From JAHRVQ01 sp047616645 (GTDB lineage: Bacteria > Pseudomonadota > Gammaproteobacteria > Pseudomonadales > Azotimanducaceae): a DNA stretch of 23,077 nucleotides. Of this stretch, positions 1 to 8,542 are shown piece after piece. Position 1 is the stretch's first letter. Each line of letters begins with the position of its first letter. The stretch lies in NCBI GenBank assembly GCA_047616645.1, contig JBLHIH010000057.1, forward strand, positions 1-23,077, given 5' to 3'. The notes beneath the pieces were generated by a model. That model was given only the letters and a program-made list of their open reading frames with translations. It was not told the origin of the DNA and searched no databases. A program made the translations under genes and the position numbers.

Positions 1-781
1 AATCACGCACTGAAATTTGAGCGCCAGTAGCGATTACAAAATCACTCGGCTGATCCTGTTGCAACATCATCCATTGCGCGCGCACATAGTCTTTGGCATG
101 CCCCCAATCGCGCAGGGCATCCATATTTCCCAGATGCAAGCACTCCGAGAGACCTTGTGCGATATTGGCTAAACCACGGGTAATCTTTCTGGTTACAAAC
201 GTCTCGCCACGGCGCGGTGATTCATGGTTGAACAAAATACCATTACAGGCAAAAATGCCATAGGCCTCGCGATAGTTGATGGTCATCCAGTAACTGAACA
301 ATTTAGAAACAGCGTAGGGAGACCGCGGATGAAAAGGCGTAGATTCGTTCTGAGGAACCTCTTGAACCAAGCCATAAAGCTCGGATGTTCCAGCTTGATA
401 AAATCGAGTTTTGTCCTGGAAACCCAGAAACCGAATCGCTTCAAGCAAACGCAAAGTACCAAGCGCATCAACATCAGCCGTAAATACAGGCATTTCAAAG
501 GAAACCGCAACATGGCTTTGCGCAGCTAAGTTATAAACTTCATCAGGTTCGACTTCTTTTAAAATACGGATCAAATTTGCAGAATCGGTCAAGTCACCAT
601 AATGCAGAATCAGGTTGCGACCAGCCTCATGCTTATCTTGATAGATATGATCAATGCGCTGAGTATTAAACGAAGACGCTCGCCGCTTAATGCCATGTAC
701 TTGATAACCTTTTTCAAGCAAGAACTCAGCAAGATAGGAACCGTCTTGGCCGGTTATGCCGGTGATTAGGGCTTTTATCAT
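1..781 (-). CDS. gmd: GDP-mannose 4,6-dehydratase, N-terminal part (runs off the left edge)
   Basis: The enzyme converts GDP-D-mannose to GDP-4-keto-6-deoxy-mannose in the cytoplasm, the entry step to GDP-fucose, GDP-rhamnose, GDP-colitose or GDP-perosamine. The visible 260 codons start MIKALITGITGQDGSYL, containing the Rossmann glycine motif (residues 8-14). They also show the arginine-rich KRRASSFNTQRID segment typical of Gmd, the catalytic TSE (132-134) and the YxxxK pair Tyr156/Lys160 (SPYAVSK), and the NHESPRRGETFVTRKITR block. The family is about 370 residues long, so roughly 110 C-terminal residues lie beyond position 1. The ATG at 781 is the family start; I see no good Shine-Dalgarno, but a promoter-like element lies just upstream. 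The downstream partner that would name the final sugar (for example fcl, rmd or per) is outside the window. The family call is very secure. Confidence 0.97.
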   Translation of the reverse strand, partial: MIKALITGITGQDGSYLAEFLLEKGYQVHGIKRRASSFNTQRIDHIYQDKHEAGRNLILHYGDLTDSANLIRILKEVEPDEVYNLAAQSHVAVSFEMPVFTADVDALGTLRLLEAIRFLGFQDKTRFYQAGTSELYGLVQEVPQNESTPFHPRSPYAVSKLFSYWMTINYREAYGIFACNGILFNHESPRRGETFVTRKITRGLANIAQGLSECLHLGNMDALRDWGHAKDYVRAQWMMLQQDQPSDFVIATGAQISVRD

Positions 782-813
782 ATTGCGATATGTTAGCGTA
801 AACGCTGCGTAAA

Positions 814-842
814 AATATAAGGTAGTTACTATTTATTTTCAA
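814..842 (-). promoter_or_regulatory. Candidate sigma70 promoter of gmd
   Basis: On the minus strand there is a -35-like TTGAAA (837-842) and a -10-like TATATT (814-819), separated by exactly 17 bases. The expected start of transcription is about 25 bases upstream of the gmd ATG. This would give gmd its own promoter, separate from the long gene run that ends at 951. Called by eye, with no experimental support. Confidence 0.45.
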
Positions 843-950
843 AGAATACCGATTATCGTCCATCAGACCACAACAATCTATTTTCATGGCCGCTTCAAGC
901 CAAAGGCCTGCGCAATGCCAAGTGCAATCAGCTTAGAGTTAATTCTGCAG

Positions 951-3251
951 CTAAGCTAGCTCACCGGTGAGGCTATGCAAATCAAAGTCTGCGGCATTTA
1001 GGGTGACTTCATCGTGCTGAAAATGAAGATGCCTGCGCATCCGAAAATACTCAGGATCAACGCGCAGCACGTCCTCTACTAATTCAGCACATTGATTTGC
1101 TGTATTACATACCGGCCCGAAACCATGGACATCATAATCGAAATAACCCTGCTGATAATGAGTCTTTCTAATCTGGTCGCTATCAAACTGATAGTAAATT
1201 GTCGGTTTATGGTAGAACGAGAAGTCAAAGGCAATCGAGGAATAATCAGTTACCAGCAAATCGCAGGTATGGATTAATTTTGGAATGCTAGAAGTTTCAT
1301 GTCGCGTGATGAAGTCTATTTTAGGCAAACTCAACCCAAAGCTCTGAAGGGTAAGTTCTGTTTCAGGATGTAAAACTAGATGAAAGCTAACTTTTTTAAT
1401 TTTATGCAACTCTAGCAACTTGTCATCTTTTAAAAGTGCAATAATTGGATCTAAGTAGTCTCTTTCAAAACGCTCTTTGACCGACGCTCGCTTACGCAGG
1501 CTTCTTCCGAATTGACTTCTCCAAGTAAACATAATCATGACTTTATAATCGGATGGGGGCCAATTCCCTGCATCGACTGACGGGTCATGTAGTGGCCACT
1601 GCCAACGTGGCAAGGGAGCACATTTTACCTCGTTGGCGCTATAGCCGTACCTCGACAATACATCGCGGTGTTCCATTTTGGAACCACACCAAAACAAATC
1701 GAAGTCTGCGTTTCTTTTATTGCTTTGACCTAACATTGGCTTCATGTCGTCCTTGGTGACGCCATGACCTAAGAACACATAAGCCTTTTGTTGATAATTA
1801 CCTGAAACCAGGCTTAGGATCAACTTATTTTTGAAGGGCTCTATGTTTCCACGACTATGCGTTGAAATTAGGACTCCAGCTTTACGAAACACCCGAATAT
1901 GCGAATCAGAGCCATACAATACAACATTTTTGAAAATAACATTAAGCTTGGTATAAACATCACCTGAACACACAAAATAGACTTTTTTATTCGGTGGTGG
2001 AGAATTAGCGAGGTACGTAAATAGAGCTAATGCATTGTCACCCGCGTCTCCTCCTCGCTCACCTAAAAGCCATGTATTGGAACTGTTCTCGCTGGCTCTT
2101 GCTACCAACAAATATTTCAGAAGCTTTGGAATTTCGCGTAAATAGGAGATAGAAAATAGAGCGTACGCCCTCCTAAGGGAATAGAATCTTATGGAACCAA
2201 GCACATGCGATACTTTAGAAAATAACGACTTTGCCTGATGGGCATACCCAAGCAAATAAATAAGACGCCATAGTCCAGAGTGCAGTATCTGGTAAGCAAT
2301 AACTTGATAAGCGGGTAAACGCTGATCGATATCAAACCGTGACAGACATTTTTTTGCACCAACCACAAATTCAGATCTACTTCGGTCGCCGCCTATTTTT
2401 GGCCAATTGTGAGCGCGCACTAAGTAATAAAATAAAGATTTTTGGCTGAACCATGAGATAGATGCAAATAGAGCAGTGTTGCTATTTTGATATTTAAGCC
2501 GTAACTCCTCTAGAATATCAAGATATTCAAAAAAATTGTTAGCGTCCGTAGTTTGAGAATCCATGATTGATAGACTCTTTGAATCCTCGCGTTTCCTATA
2601 AAGATATAGCGCATTTTCGATAAAAATGGTTTTTGATTGGCGAGAAAGAACTTCAAACCAAAACGCCACATCTTCTGCGTAGAATCTTTTCTCAGGAAAC
2701 TCAATGTTGTCGATACAAGATGTTAAGTAAATTTTGTTACAGGCACTCAGTGAATGGATAGCGGCAAGATTCGATTCAACATCTTCCACGACATAGGTTT
2801 TATCTCTAAACAATGCGCTTGAATAATTTCTTGGATATGAACTATTCGATGGTGAAAAATGCTTATATTCAAAAATGCCGACGTCCGCTTGATGAAGCTC
2901 CATGGCCATATGAAGCTCTTCGAGACTTTTAGATCCCAATAGATCATCAGAGTCCAAAAACATTACATACTTGGTGTCCACCAATCTTAGACCCGTATTG
3001 CGTGCGGCTGCAAGGCCTCTGTTCGCAGTATGTCGAATTAGCTGACAATCTACCTGAGATGTAAAGTTAAACATCTTTACAGCAGCTTCAGCACCCTTGT
3101 CTGTTGATGCGTCGTCTACACACAATAGCTTCAACCGACCGCCATTAATGACATATGACTGAGCAATAACCGAAGCAATACACTCTTCGATGAAGCTCTC
3201 AGTATTAAATAACGGCACAATTATTGTTATACCGGGGCCATATACGTTCAA
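951..3251 (-). CDS. Two-domain glycosyltransferase family 2 / CDP-glycerol glycerophosphotransferase fusion
   Basis: The protein has 766 residues and two catalytic modules. Residues about 8-230 are a GT-A family 2 transferase: IIVPLFNTESF, the nucleotide-binding CVDDAST (44-50), NRGLAAARNTG and the metal-binding FLDSDD (98-103). Residues about 395-750 match the TagB/TagF-type CDP-glycerol:glycerophosphotransferase family: LLGERGGDAGDNA (395-406), LGHGV with His496, LVLHPE with His628, and VTDYSSIAFDF (667-677). In that family the histidines and the DYSS segment handle CDP-polyol donors. Such fusions would add a sugar and a glycerol- or ribitol-phosphate in alternation, as in teichoic-acid-like capsules; the actual donors here are unknown. 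No CDP-glycerol synthase of the TagD type is in the window. It is the last gene of the long minus-strand run, 76 bases after the preceding GT2. Both domain calls are firm, substrates are inference. Confidence 0.92.
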   Translation of the reverse strand: MNVYGPGITIIVPLFNTESFIEECIASVIAQSYVINGGRLKLLCVDDASTDKGAEAAVKMFNFTSQVDCQLIRHTANRGLAAARNTGLRLVDTKYVMFLDSDDLLGSKSLEELHMAMELHQADVGIFEYKHFSPSNSSYPRNYSSALFRDKTYVVEDVESNLAAIHSLSACNKIYLTSCIDNIEFPEKRFYAEDVAFWFEVLSRQSKTIFIENALYLYRKREDSKSLSIMDSQTTDANNFFEYLDILEELRLKYQNSNTALFASISWFSQKSLFYYLVRAHNWPKIGGDRSRSEFVVGAKKCLSRFDIDQRLPAYQVIAYQILHSGLWRLIYLLGYAHQAKSLFSKVSHVLGSIRFYSLRRAYALFSISYLREIPKLLKYLLVARASENSSNTWLLGERGGDAGDNALALFTYLANSPPPNKKVYFVCSGDVYTKLNVIFKNVVLYGSDSHIRVFRKAGVLISTHSRGNIEPFKNKLILSLVSGNYQQKAYVFLGHGVTKDDMKPMLGQSNKRNADFDLFWCGSKMEHRDVLSRYGYSANEVKCAPLPRWQWPLHDPSVDAGNWPPSDYKVMIMFTWRSQFGRSLRKRASVKERFERDYLDPIIALLKDDKLLELHKIKKVSFHLVLHPETELTLQSFGLSLPKIDFITRHETSSIPKLIHTCDLLVTDYSSIAFDFSFYHKPTIYYQFDSDQIRKTHYQQGYFDYDVHGFGPVCNTANQCAELVEDVLRVDPEYFRMRRHLHFQHDEVTLNAADFDLHSLTGELA

Positions 3252-3327
3252 AACAATTCCTCGACTAGAGTGTATTTTCAGCGATAAATTATGGTTATTT
3301 ATCCTTCCTAACGCAGCGTTTTTATTC

Positions 3328-4155
3328 CTAGCGGTCTGTAATCCTAAGAGAATAATAAATTTTAGTTACCAGTGCCGAGGGAATGTACCTGAGGCTAATC
3401 CTACTTGAAGCGGCGAGAAGAATTATCAATTTATACTTAGGAAACAAATAATACAACTTCTGATAAAAGGCTTTTTCCTTTTTGGCATATTGGTGGCCAC
3501 TGCGCTTGCCAATCAAATCATCGATATTTGCTTCAACCAACGGCTCGTCTAAGTTTACGATTTTCGTGCCGTTTTTCAGCAGCTTACACCACAGCGTATA
3601 ATCCTCAAAACTAGGACAGTCTTCATAACCACCTACCGCCATCACTGCTTGCTTTCGAAACATGACAGTTTGATGATTTAAAGGGTTTCTAAAAAATGTT
3701 TTGAATCCTACCGTTACACTGAGAGGCACTTTCTTAATCCTACGAATCTTCCCGTCTAGTTCGACTAAGTTAGAGCCCAAAACATCAACGTCCAAGCGTT
3801 CATTTAAGAAGTTCACTTGGGTCTTAAATCGATGAGGCAAGTTGATGTCATCGCTGTCGGCCCTGCCTACTAGGGCGTACTTACAGTGGACTAACCCCTC
3901 CTTTAAGGCGATACCCAGCCCTCTATTCATATTGAGCGAGATCACATTTATTGGTAGCCGCTGACTATACTTGAATACGATGGAATCTAGTTCAACGGTG
4001 AGTGGGCCATCTTTGACTAAGACAACATCAGCTGGTCGGCTACTCTGTGATATCAAACTTTTTAAAGCGCCTTCGAAGAGGCTGACATTCTCGTTAGCAT
4101 GCACAGCCATTAAAACTGAATAATCTAGACATTGTAAGTTTGAAGAATCTTTCAT
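3328..4155 (-). CDS. Glycosyltransferase family 2 (AmsE/WbbL-like)
   Basis: A cytoplasmic GT-A transferase of 275 residues from the start chosen here. Visible are YSVLMAVHANE near the N-terminus, the VLVKDG donor-site loop with Asp49, NMNRGLGIALKEGL, GRADSDD (87-93, the metal-binding acidic motif), the acceptor-side FRNPLNHQTVMFRK, and GGYEDCPSFEDYTLWCKLLKNG. This pattern is typical of bacterial polysaccharide GT2 enzymes using UDP-Gal/GlcNAc or dTDP-rhamnose. The open frame extends to a TTG at 4302, which would overlap the upstream gene by 20 bases. The extra 49 residues do not look like the family, so I prefer the ATG at 4155 (MKDSSNLQ); an ATG at 4176 is also possible. All three starts have weak ribosome-binding sites. 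Donor and acceptor cannot be told from sequence. Confidence 0.85.
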   Translation of the reverse strand: MKDSSNLQCLDYSVLMAVHANENVSLFEGALKSLISQSSRPADVVLVKDGPLTVELDSIVFKYSQRLPINVISLNMNRGLGIALKEGLVHCKYALVGRADSDDINLPHRFKTQVNFLNERLDVDVLGSNLVELDGKIRRIKKVPLSVTVGFKTFFRNPLNHQTVMFRKQAVMAVGGYEDCPSFEDYTLWCKLLKNGTKIVNLDEPLVEANIDDLIGKRSGHQYAKKEKAFYQKLYYLFPKYKLIILLAASSRISLRYIPSALVTKIYYSLRITDR

Positions 4156-4282
4156 TACTCTTATAGCATTGCACATATACTTATTGAGGTCAGCATCGCA
4201 GTGCCGCCCAATTTCCCAGGATAGCGATGGAGTACAATACCCTAATTGTTGGCTGAAGCTAAACCTCGTCAATAATTCCAAT

Positions 4283-5359
4283 CTAATGAAGACGCTCAAC
4301 AATTAGGTCGGTTACGAAAATGCGGCCACTCTCATTCAAATGATCCCCTTCAGCGTACATCTCTTTGCTTAGATCCTCAACGACCATTAAATCAAGAAAG
4401 GGAATATCATTTTCATTCATGTATTCAAGCGCATCCAAATAGAGTTGCTGCACATTGTCATCAAGCGGGGCATCGAATGTAGAGATTGGTTTAAAGATGA
4501 CGACCAACTGACTGCTTCCAAGTTTCTGTATTTCTCGAATTGTTTCTGGGAGGAATGAGTCTGAGAATGAAACCGCGTCGCCCTTAATAAATTTCTCTCC
4601 ATTGTCGATTACCTGAGCATCAGCAACTTGAATTCTTCCGTTTGTAGTGTAGCGTATTAATAGGTCGCTGGGCTTGGTCAACTCATCATCAGTAAACAAA
4701 GCATTCCGAGGTAATCCTATAGAAGTGATTAGCTCTGCTACAGCTAAGGCTACATTATCAATCAAGCTTCCCAAAATAGCGGCATCTGTCGATAATGCGA
4801 AAACGTAATCCTTAATAAGATTGCCAATTTTCGAGCCCATTTTCTCGAAAATTTCATCGCTTTCTGATTGAAAAGATGTGCCAGGAATAGCAAAACTGGT
4901 CCCCTTAGAATCACTATAGGCTGGATCGCCAGCATTAGCCAAAATTGCTCGATGAACAGTATTCATATGCTTCGAAAACTCTTTTTGTGTCGTTTTGCGG
5001 TTCTGACGAAAAGCCGGATAAACGGCATAGGTAGGACGAAAACCCCAAACTAAGACGTCTGGCGCAGTACGTAATTGCATTCCGACGGTAACCGCCAGAT
5101 GCCACATAGAAGTATAATGCCCGTTGTAATAAGCGAAATCTACGCGTTTATTTGGTAACTTAGCTCGAGCATGGCTCAAACTAAAACCTGTTCCAAACAT
5201 CGAATTTCCTAGCACATATATATTTTGAGAGTCAGGCACGACATCTAAACTGGGTAGATTTGACTTTGAGCTAATCACAGCTATGTTCAATAGACAGATT
5301 AAAGCTACCGACACAAATATCGGCAGAACAACAATTCCATAATCTCTAATATATTTCAT
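4283..5359 (-). CDS. Membrane-anchored SGNH/GDSL-like protein, probable O-acylation partner of the adjacent MBOAT
   Basis: A protein of 358 residues with one N-terminal membrane segment (about 9-30) and a periplasmic-looking remainder. After the anchor comes NIYVLGNSMF (residues 46-55), which fits SGNH block I with GNS in place of GDS and Ser53 as candidate nucleophile. Near the C-terminus is EGDHLNESG (337-345), fitting the last SGNH block, with His340 as candidate base and Asp339 or Glu337 as the acid. In established systems such as AlgI with AlgJ/AlgX, or PatA with PatB, a membrane MBOAT passes an acyl group to an SGNH partner that modifies the exported polysaccharide. The gene starts 15 bases after the MBOAT stop, so co-transcription is very likely. 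The family assignment rests on these short motifs and on the context. Confidence 0.68.
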   Translation of the reverse strand: MKYIRDYGIVVLPIFVSVALICLLNIAVISSKSNLPSLDVVPDSQNIYVLGNSMFGTGFSLSHARAKLPNKRVDFAYYNGHYTSMWHLAVTVGMQLRTAPDVLVWGFRPTYAVYPAFRQNRKTTQKEFSKHMNTVHRAILANAGDPAYSDSKGTSFAIPGTSFQSESDEIFEKMGSKIGNLIKDYVFALSTDAAILGSLIDNVALAVAELITSIGLPRNALFTDDELTKPSDLLIRYTTNGRIQVADAQVIDNGEKFIKGDAVSFSDSFLPETIREIQKLGSSQLVVIFKPISTFDAPLDDNVQQLYLDALEYMNENDIPFLDLMVVEDLSKEMYAEGDHLNESGRIFVTDLIVERLH

Positions 5360-5374
5360 TTGATATATTGCAAT

Positions 5375-6793
5375 CTAAAATCGAAAATAGATAAATGCGC
5401 CTGAATCCTCGGCATGGATGACTAAGGATAGAAAAATCAACACACCTATGTAGAGTGAAATCCCAGTCCTACGCCGAACTTCAAAGCCGTAAACATCAAG
5501 CCAATATTTTTCGAAGTAATCAATAAGTATCCAGAGACATAAAAAAACAAGACCTCTTGATAGAAAAGAGACCGCAATGCTCCAGCCATCCCAACGATTA
5601 ATCATCGCATGATTGAAAGCCATTATTTGGTCAAAATCAGTTATCCGAAAATACATCCAGCCATATAGAACCAACAAAAATGTCACTACGACTGAACATT
5701 TCTGTGTGACCCTTAACTTTTTTAGACGTTCAGGAATGACAGCACCGACTAGTCTTCCAGCTATTATCAAAAAGCCATGATAGATACCCCAAACAATAAA
5801 ATTTGCCGACGCACCATGCCACAACCCACTTAGAGACATCGTCGCAACTACGTTATAATTTCTGCGGATCAGAGTCTTAGAGCGGTTGCCTCCAAGGCTA
5901 TAATAGACGTAATCGGTAAACCATTGAGACAACGAAATATGCCAACGTCGCCAAAAATTAGCCGGGCTCGTAGCAGCATAAGGACGATCGAAATTCAACA
6001 ATATTCGAAATCCTAGTAATCTCGAATAGCCCCGTGCAATATCAGTGTAACCAGAGAAATCACCGTAAATCTGGATAGCAAACATTAGCAGCCCAGCCCA
6101 AATCAAAGGTGATGAAAGATCGTCATGCACAAACAATGCGTCGACATATAAAGCCAAGTTATCGGCTATGACAACCTTCTTGACATATCCTTGTGCGATT
6201 AAGAAAACCCCATAAATAATATCGTCTTTACCGACATTAGCTCTAGGTTGCTTTACTTGATTTAAGAGATTTTTAGAACGCTCAATCGGGCCCGCTACTA
6301 ATTGCGGAAAGAACGAGACGAACAAGGCGAAATCGACAAGGTTTTTTTCTGCTTTTACGTCTTTCCGATAAACATCAATGACGTATCCTATTGTCTGAAA
6401 AACATAAAAAGATATCCCTACCGGCAGAATAATGTTGAGCGTAGGTATCGTTGGCTGCAACCCGAAATAACCCAAAGTAACGGCAAAGGAATCAACAAAA
6501 AACCCGTAGTATTTAAAGATGCCAAGGGTTATTAATAAAATAACGATGGAAGCAGTAACGTATAGCTTCGCATTTTCCCCTTTTTGATTTTTTCGCTCAA
6601 TAATTATTCCAGACAAATAACCTACTAGAACGGTCCCAAGCAGAAGCCCAGTAAATATTGCATTTGAAGTGGCATAAAAATAAATACTACAACACAACAG
6701 AAATCCATTTTGTGCTCGGTGTCCACGTATTAAGTTGTAACCAACTAAGACGAAAAGAGCGAACAGTATCCCACCGTAAGAGTTAAAGCTCAT
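5375..6793 (-). CDS. MBOAT-family membrane-bound O-acyltransferase (AlgI-like)
   Basis: A polytopic inner-membrane protein of 472 residues, the usual length for AlgI-type enzymes, that moves acyl groups (commonly acetyl) across the membrane for polysaccharide O-acylation. Family landmarks in order: IILPVGISFYVFQTIGYVID (121-140), FFPQLVAGPIERSKNLL (161-177), IQIYGDFSGYTDIARG (240-255), ANFWRRWHISLSQWFTDYVY with His285, and LSGLWHGASANFIVWGIYHG with His326 as the conserved candidate catalytic histidine and His339 nearby. About ten or more hydrophobic segments are evident. It is followed 15 bases later by the SGNH-like partner gene, and the two form an acylation module. The gene directly before it, 67 bases upstream, is a dehydrogenase. 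The acyl group and glycan are unknown. Confidence 0.95.
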   Translation of the reverse strand: MSFNSYGGILFALFVLVGYNLIRGHRAQNGFLLCCSIYFYATSNAIFTGLLLGTVLVGYLSGIIIERKNQKGENAKLYVTASIVILLITLGIFKYYGFFVDSFAVTLGYFGLQPTIPTLNIILPVGISFYVFQTIGYVIDVYRKDVKAEKNLVDFALFVSFFPQLVAGPIERSKNLLNQVKQPRANVGKDDIIYGVFLIAQGYVKKVVIADNLALYVDALFVHDDLSSPLIWAGLLMFAIQIYGDFSGYTDIARGYSRLLGFRILLNFDRPYAATSPANFWRRWHISLSQWFTDYVYYSLGGNRSKTLIRRNYNVVATMSLSGLWHGASANFIVWGIYHGFLIIAGRLVGAVIPERLKKLRVTQKCSVVVTFLLVLYGWMYFRITDFDQIMAFNHAMINRWDGWSIAVSFLSRGLVFLCLWILIDYFEKYWLDVYGFEVRRRTGISLYIGVLIFLSLVIHAEDSGAFIYFRF

Positions 6794-6860
6794 TAATAAT
6801 TCGCACTAACACTTAGCATACAACTACCATTTATCGCTAATTCAACCCCGAAGCTAATCT

Positions 6861-7814
6861 TCAGGATTCATCACTAGAGGGCAGATCGACACCAAGGAAA
6901 TTGCATAATTCAGCAATGGCTCTATTATTTGTCCGTATAACTGCGTCTTCAGAGTTAGAACCATTGTGAGAACCAAATATACATAAGGGGTAATCTCTTA
7001 GACCAGATTGCTCACTAAGTGGCTCTTGTTCAAAGACATCTAAGGCTGCAGAGTGAACGTGCCCTGAACTTAAGGCTTCTAATAGCGCAGATTCATCAAT
7101 AAGCGGGCCGCGAGCAACATTGACAATCCGCACTCCAGACATACATAGCCCCAGAGTCTCTTGATTCAACATATGGTGATTAGCCTCATTGAGCGAGCAC
7201 GTGAAAACGACAAAATCACACTCGTTAAGACGCTGTGGCCAAGCTACGAAAGAACACTTTGATGTATCATCGAGACCGGAAAATGCAGGGTCGTATGCAA
7301 TCACATTCATGCCCGCTGCAGCAACCCGGACTTCAGTATTTTGACCAATGTCACCGTACCCGACCAGACCCACCGTCTTGTTTTGCAAGGATATTCCTCT
7401 GTTTTTAGGCCAACGCCCCTCTCTTACCATACGGTCAATATAAAAGGTCTCTCTAGCCAGTCCAATAATATATCCCATGGCTACGTCAGCGACTTCAGCA
7501 CCAAACATATTTGGAGTGTTGATTATCGGAATTCCTAAATCTTTGCATGCGGCTAAATCAACATTGTCTACACCTATGCCCCATTTCACTGCCGCCTTCA
7601 ATTTACCTTTTAAGCCAGCTTCAAAAACCTCTCGCGTTGCAGGATCATCTCCAATGATCCAACCATCGTAATTGGGAACCAAGTCTATTAGTTCTTCAAC
7701 TGACAGAGTCTGAACTACGTCGGGGCAATATGCCTCAATACCAAGCGCTTCCAGCTGAGGTATGAACTGGTCCTTCATTCCCAACATGGGCGGACATGTC
7801 ACTAATAACTTCAT
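6861..7814 (-). CDS. D-isomer-specific 2-hydroxyacid dehydrogenase (phosphoglycerate dehydrogenase-like)
   Basis: An NAD(P)-dependent oxidoreductase of 317 residues. The Rossmann motif is VGLVGYGDIGQ (Gly152-x-Gly154-x-x-Gly157). The catalytic trio of the family is present: Arg235 in NVARGPLID, Glu264 in DVFEQEPL and His283 in GSHNGSN, together with the KWGIGVDNVDL and NTPNMFGAEVADVAMG signatures. There is no C-terminal ACT domain, so it is unlikely to be the regulated housekeeping SerA. It starts 4 bases after the cytidylyltransferase stop, and its GGAG Shine-Dalgarno lies inside the end of that gene, so the two are translationally coupled. The coupling suggests that the two act on one pathway, for example oxidising or reducing a 2-hydroxy/2-keto acid that is then activated with CMP. 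The substrate is not deducible. Confidence 0.9.
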   Translation of the reverse strand: MKLLVTCPPMLGMKDQFIPQLEALGIEAYCPDVVQTLSVEELIDLVPNYDGWIIGDDPATREVFEAGLKGKLKAAVKWGIGVDNVDLAACKDLGIPIINTPNMFGAEVADVAMGYIIGLARETFYIDRMVREGRWPKNRGISLQNKTVGLVGYGDIGQNTEVRVAAAGMNVIAYDPAFSGLDDTSKCSFVAWPQRLNECDFVVFTCSLNEANHHMLNQETLGLCMSGVRIVNVARGPLIDESALLEALSSGHVHSAALDVFEQEPLSEQSGLRDYPLCIFGSHNGSNSEDAVIRTNNRAIAELCNFLGVDLPSSDES

Positions 7815-7818
7815 TTGG

Positions 7819-8511
7819 TCACTCCGGATTTAAGTTTCTGCTTTGGTGCAATGCTAGTGCTTCAGCTACCACCCAATCATCTATTTCGTCTATATCAATA
7901 GACTCTAGTGCGGGAGTTACAAATAAAATGGGGACTTTGCCGATTCTCGCATTGGTCTCGAAAAAACTTTCTTTACTGAAAATATACAAACAAGAATTCT
8001 CCTCAAACCAAGGCTCTAAATCTTGGGTACGAACCAACTCAGCGGGGTCATGATTGACGGCGGTAAGATCTTCTCTATAAAAACGCGTTTGAATTTTGTT
8101 TACTGAGAATAACGAATCTTTAGAGTCAGAGTCGACAAATTGAGTCATTGCGTCTCTGATGGTGCTTGGGCCCAACAAAGGATTGGTCGTATGAGTCATA
8201 AGATATATATCTGCAGGCACATGCTTTATATCGTCTTCCAAAATCAGATTCATACTTACTAAATCGCCCCGTAACGCGGGCGCTCGATCACGAATAACGA
8301 CTCTGTCTGACTCCAACAAACCCGTTTGTTCAAGAATATCTCGCGCATCGGTGTTAATAACCACTAGATCAATTTCGTCCAGAGATAGCAAGGCATCAAG
8401 TATCCATTGATACAGTGGTTTACCTGCTAATAATTTGAAATTTTTTCCTTTCACTCTTTCGCTATTGGCCTTCAGGGGCAATAGCGCAACAATTCTCTTT
8501 TTCGGTTTCAT
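7819..8511 (-). CDS. Acylneuraminate-type (NeuA/KdsB-like) cytidylyltransferase
   Basis: A 230-residue nucleotidyltransferase that should activate a 2-keto acid sugar, or another acid, with CTP to give a CMP derivative. The N-terminal CTP-binding signature reads LPLKANSERVKGKN (11-24), followed by the GKPLYQWILDALLS segment seen in sialate synthetases (GxPLixxxi). Further in are THTTNPLL (106-113) and ESIDIDEIDDW (203-213), the C-terminal acidic block that positions the second metal in NeuA proteins. The length matches NeuA. The LPLKANSERVKGKN version differs from classical IPARGGSKGI(P)xKN, so it belongs to a divergent subgroup and the substrate may not be sialic acid. No NeuB-like synthase is in the window. 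It lies 31 bases after a GT2 and is coupled to the dehydrogenase. Confidence 0.88.
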   Translation of the reverse strand: MKPKKRIVALLPLKANSERVKGKNFKLLAGKPLYQWILDALLSLDEIDLVVINTDARDILEQTGLLESDRVVIRDRAPALRGDLVSMNLILEDDIKHVPADIYLMTHTTNPLLGPSTIRDAMTQFVDSDSKDSLFSVNKIQTRFYREDLTAVNHDPAELVRTQDLEPWFEENSCLYIFSKESFFETNARIGKVPILFVTPALESIDIDEIDDWVVAEALALHQSRNLNPE

Positions 8512-8542
8512 ATGAATTAGTTTTAAAAACTTAGTTAACTAC

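Noticed and set aside
224..529. Plus-strand frame of 101 codons and its minus-strand neighbour at 283-513
   Set aside because: Both are out-of-frame shadows of gmd, whose own frame is unmistakable.
929..957. Inverted repeat AGCTTAG/CTAAGCT at the end of the GT2/glycerophosphotransferase fusion
   Set aside because: Short 7-base arms, long loop and no T-tract; it overlaps the stop codon and does not qualify as a terminator.
3628..3650. GGCGGTAG on the minus strand, resembling the ops part of JUMPstart
   Set aside because: It lies inside the GT2 gene, encodes the conserved AVGGYED segment, and lacks the rest of the ops sequence and any promoter nearby. A similar match near 22003 is likewise coding.
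4156..4302. N-terminal extension of the GT2 to a TTG at 4302
   Set aside because: The 49 extra residues do not fit the GT2 family and would overlap the SGNH-like gene; an ATG at 4155 directly before the conserved domain fits better.
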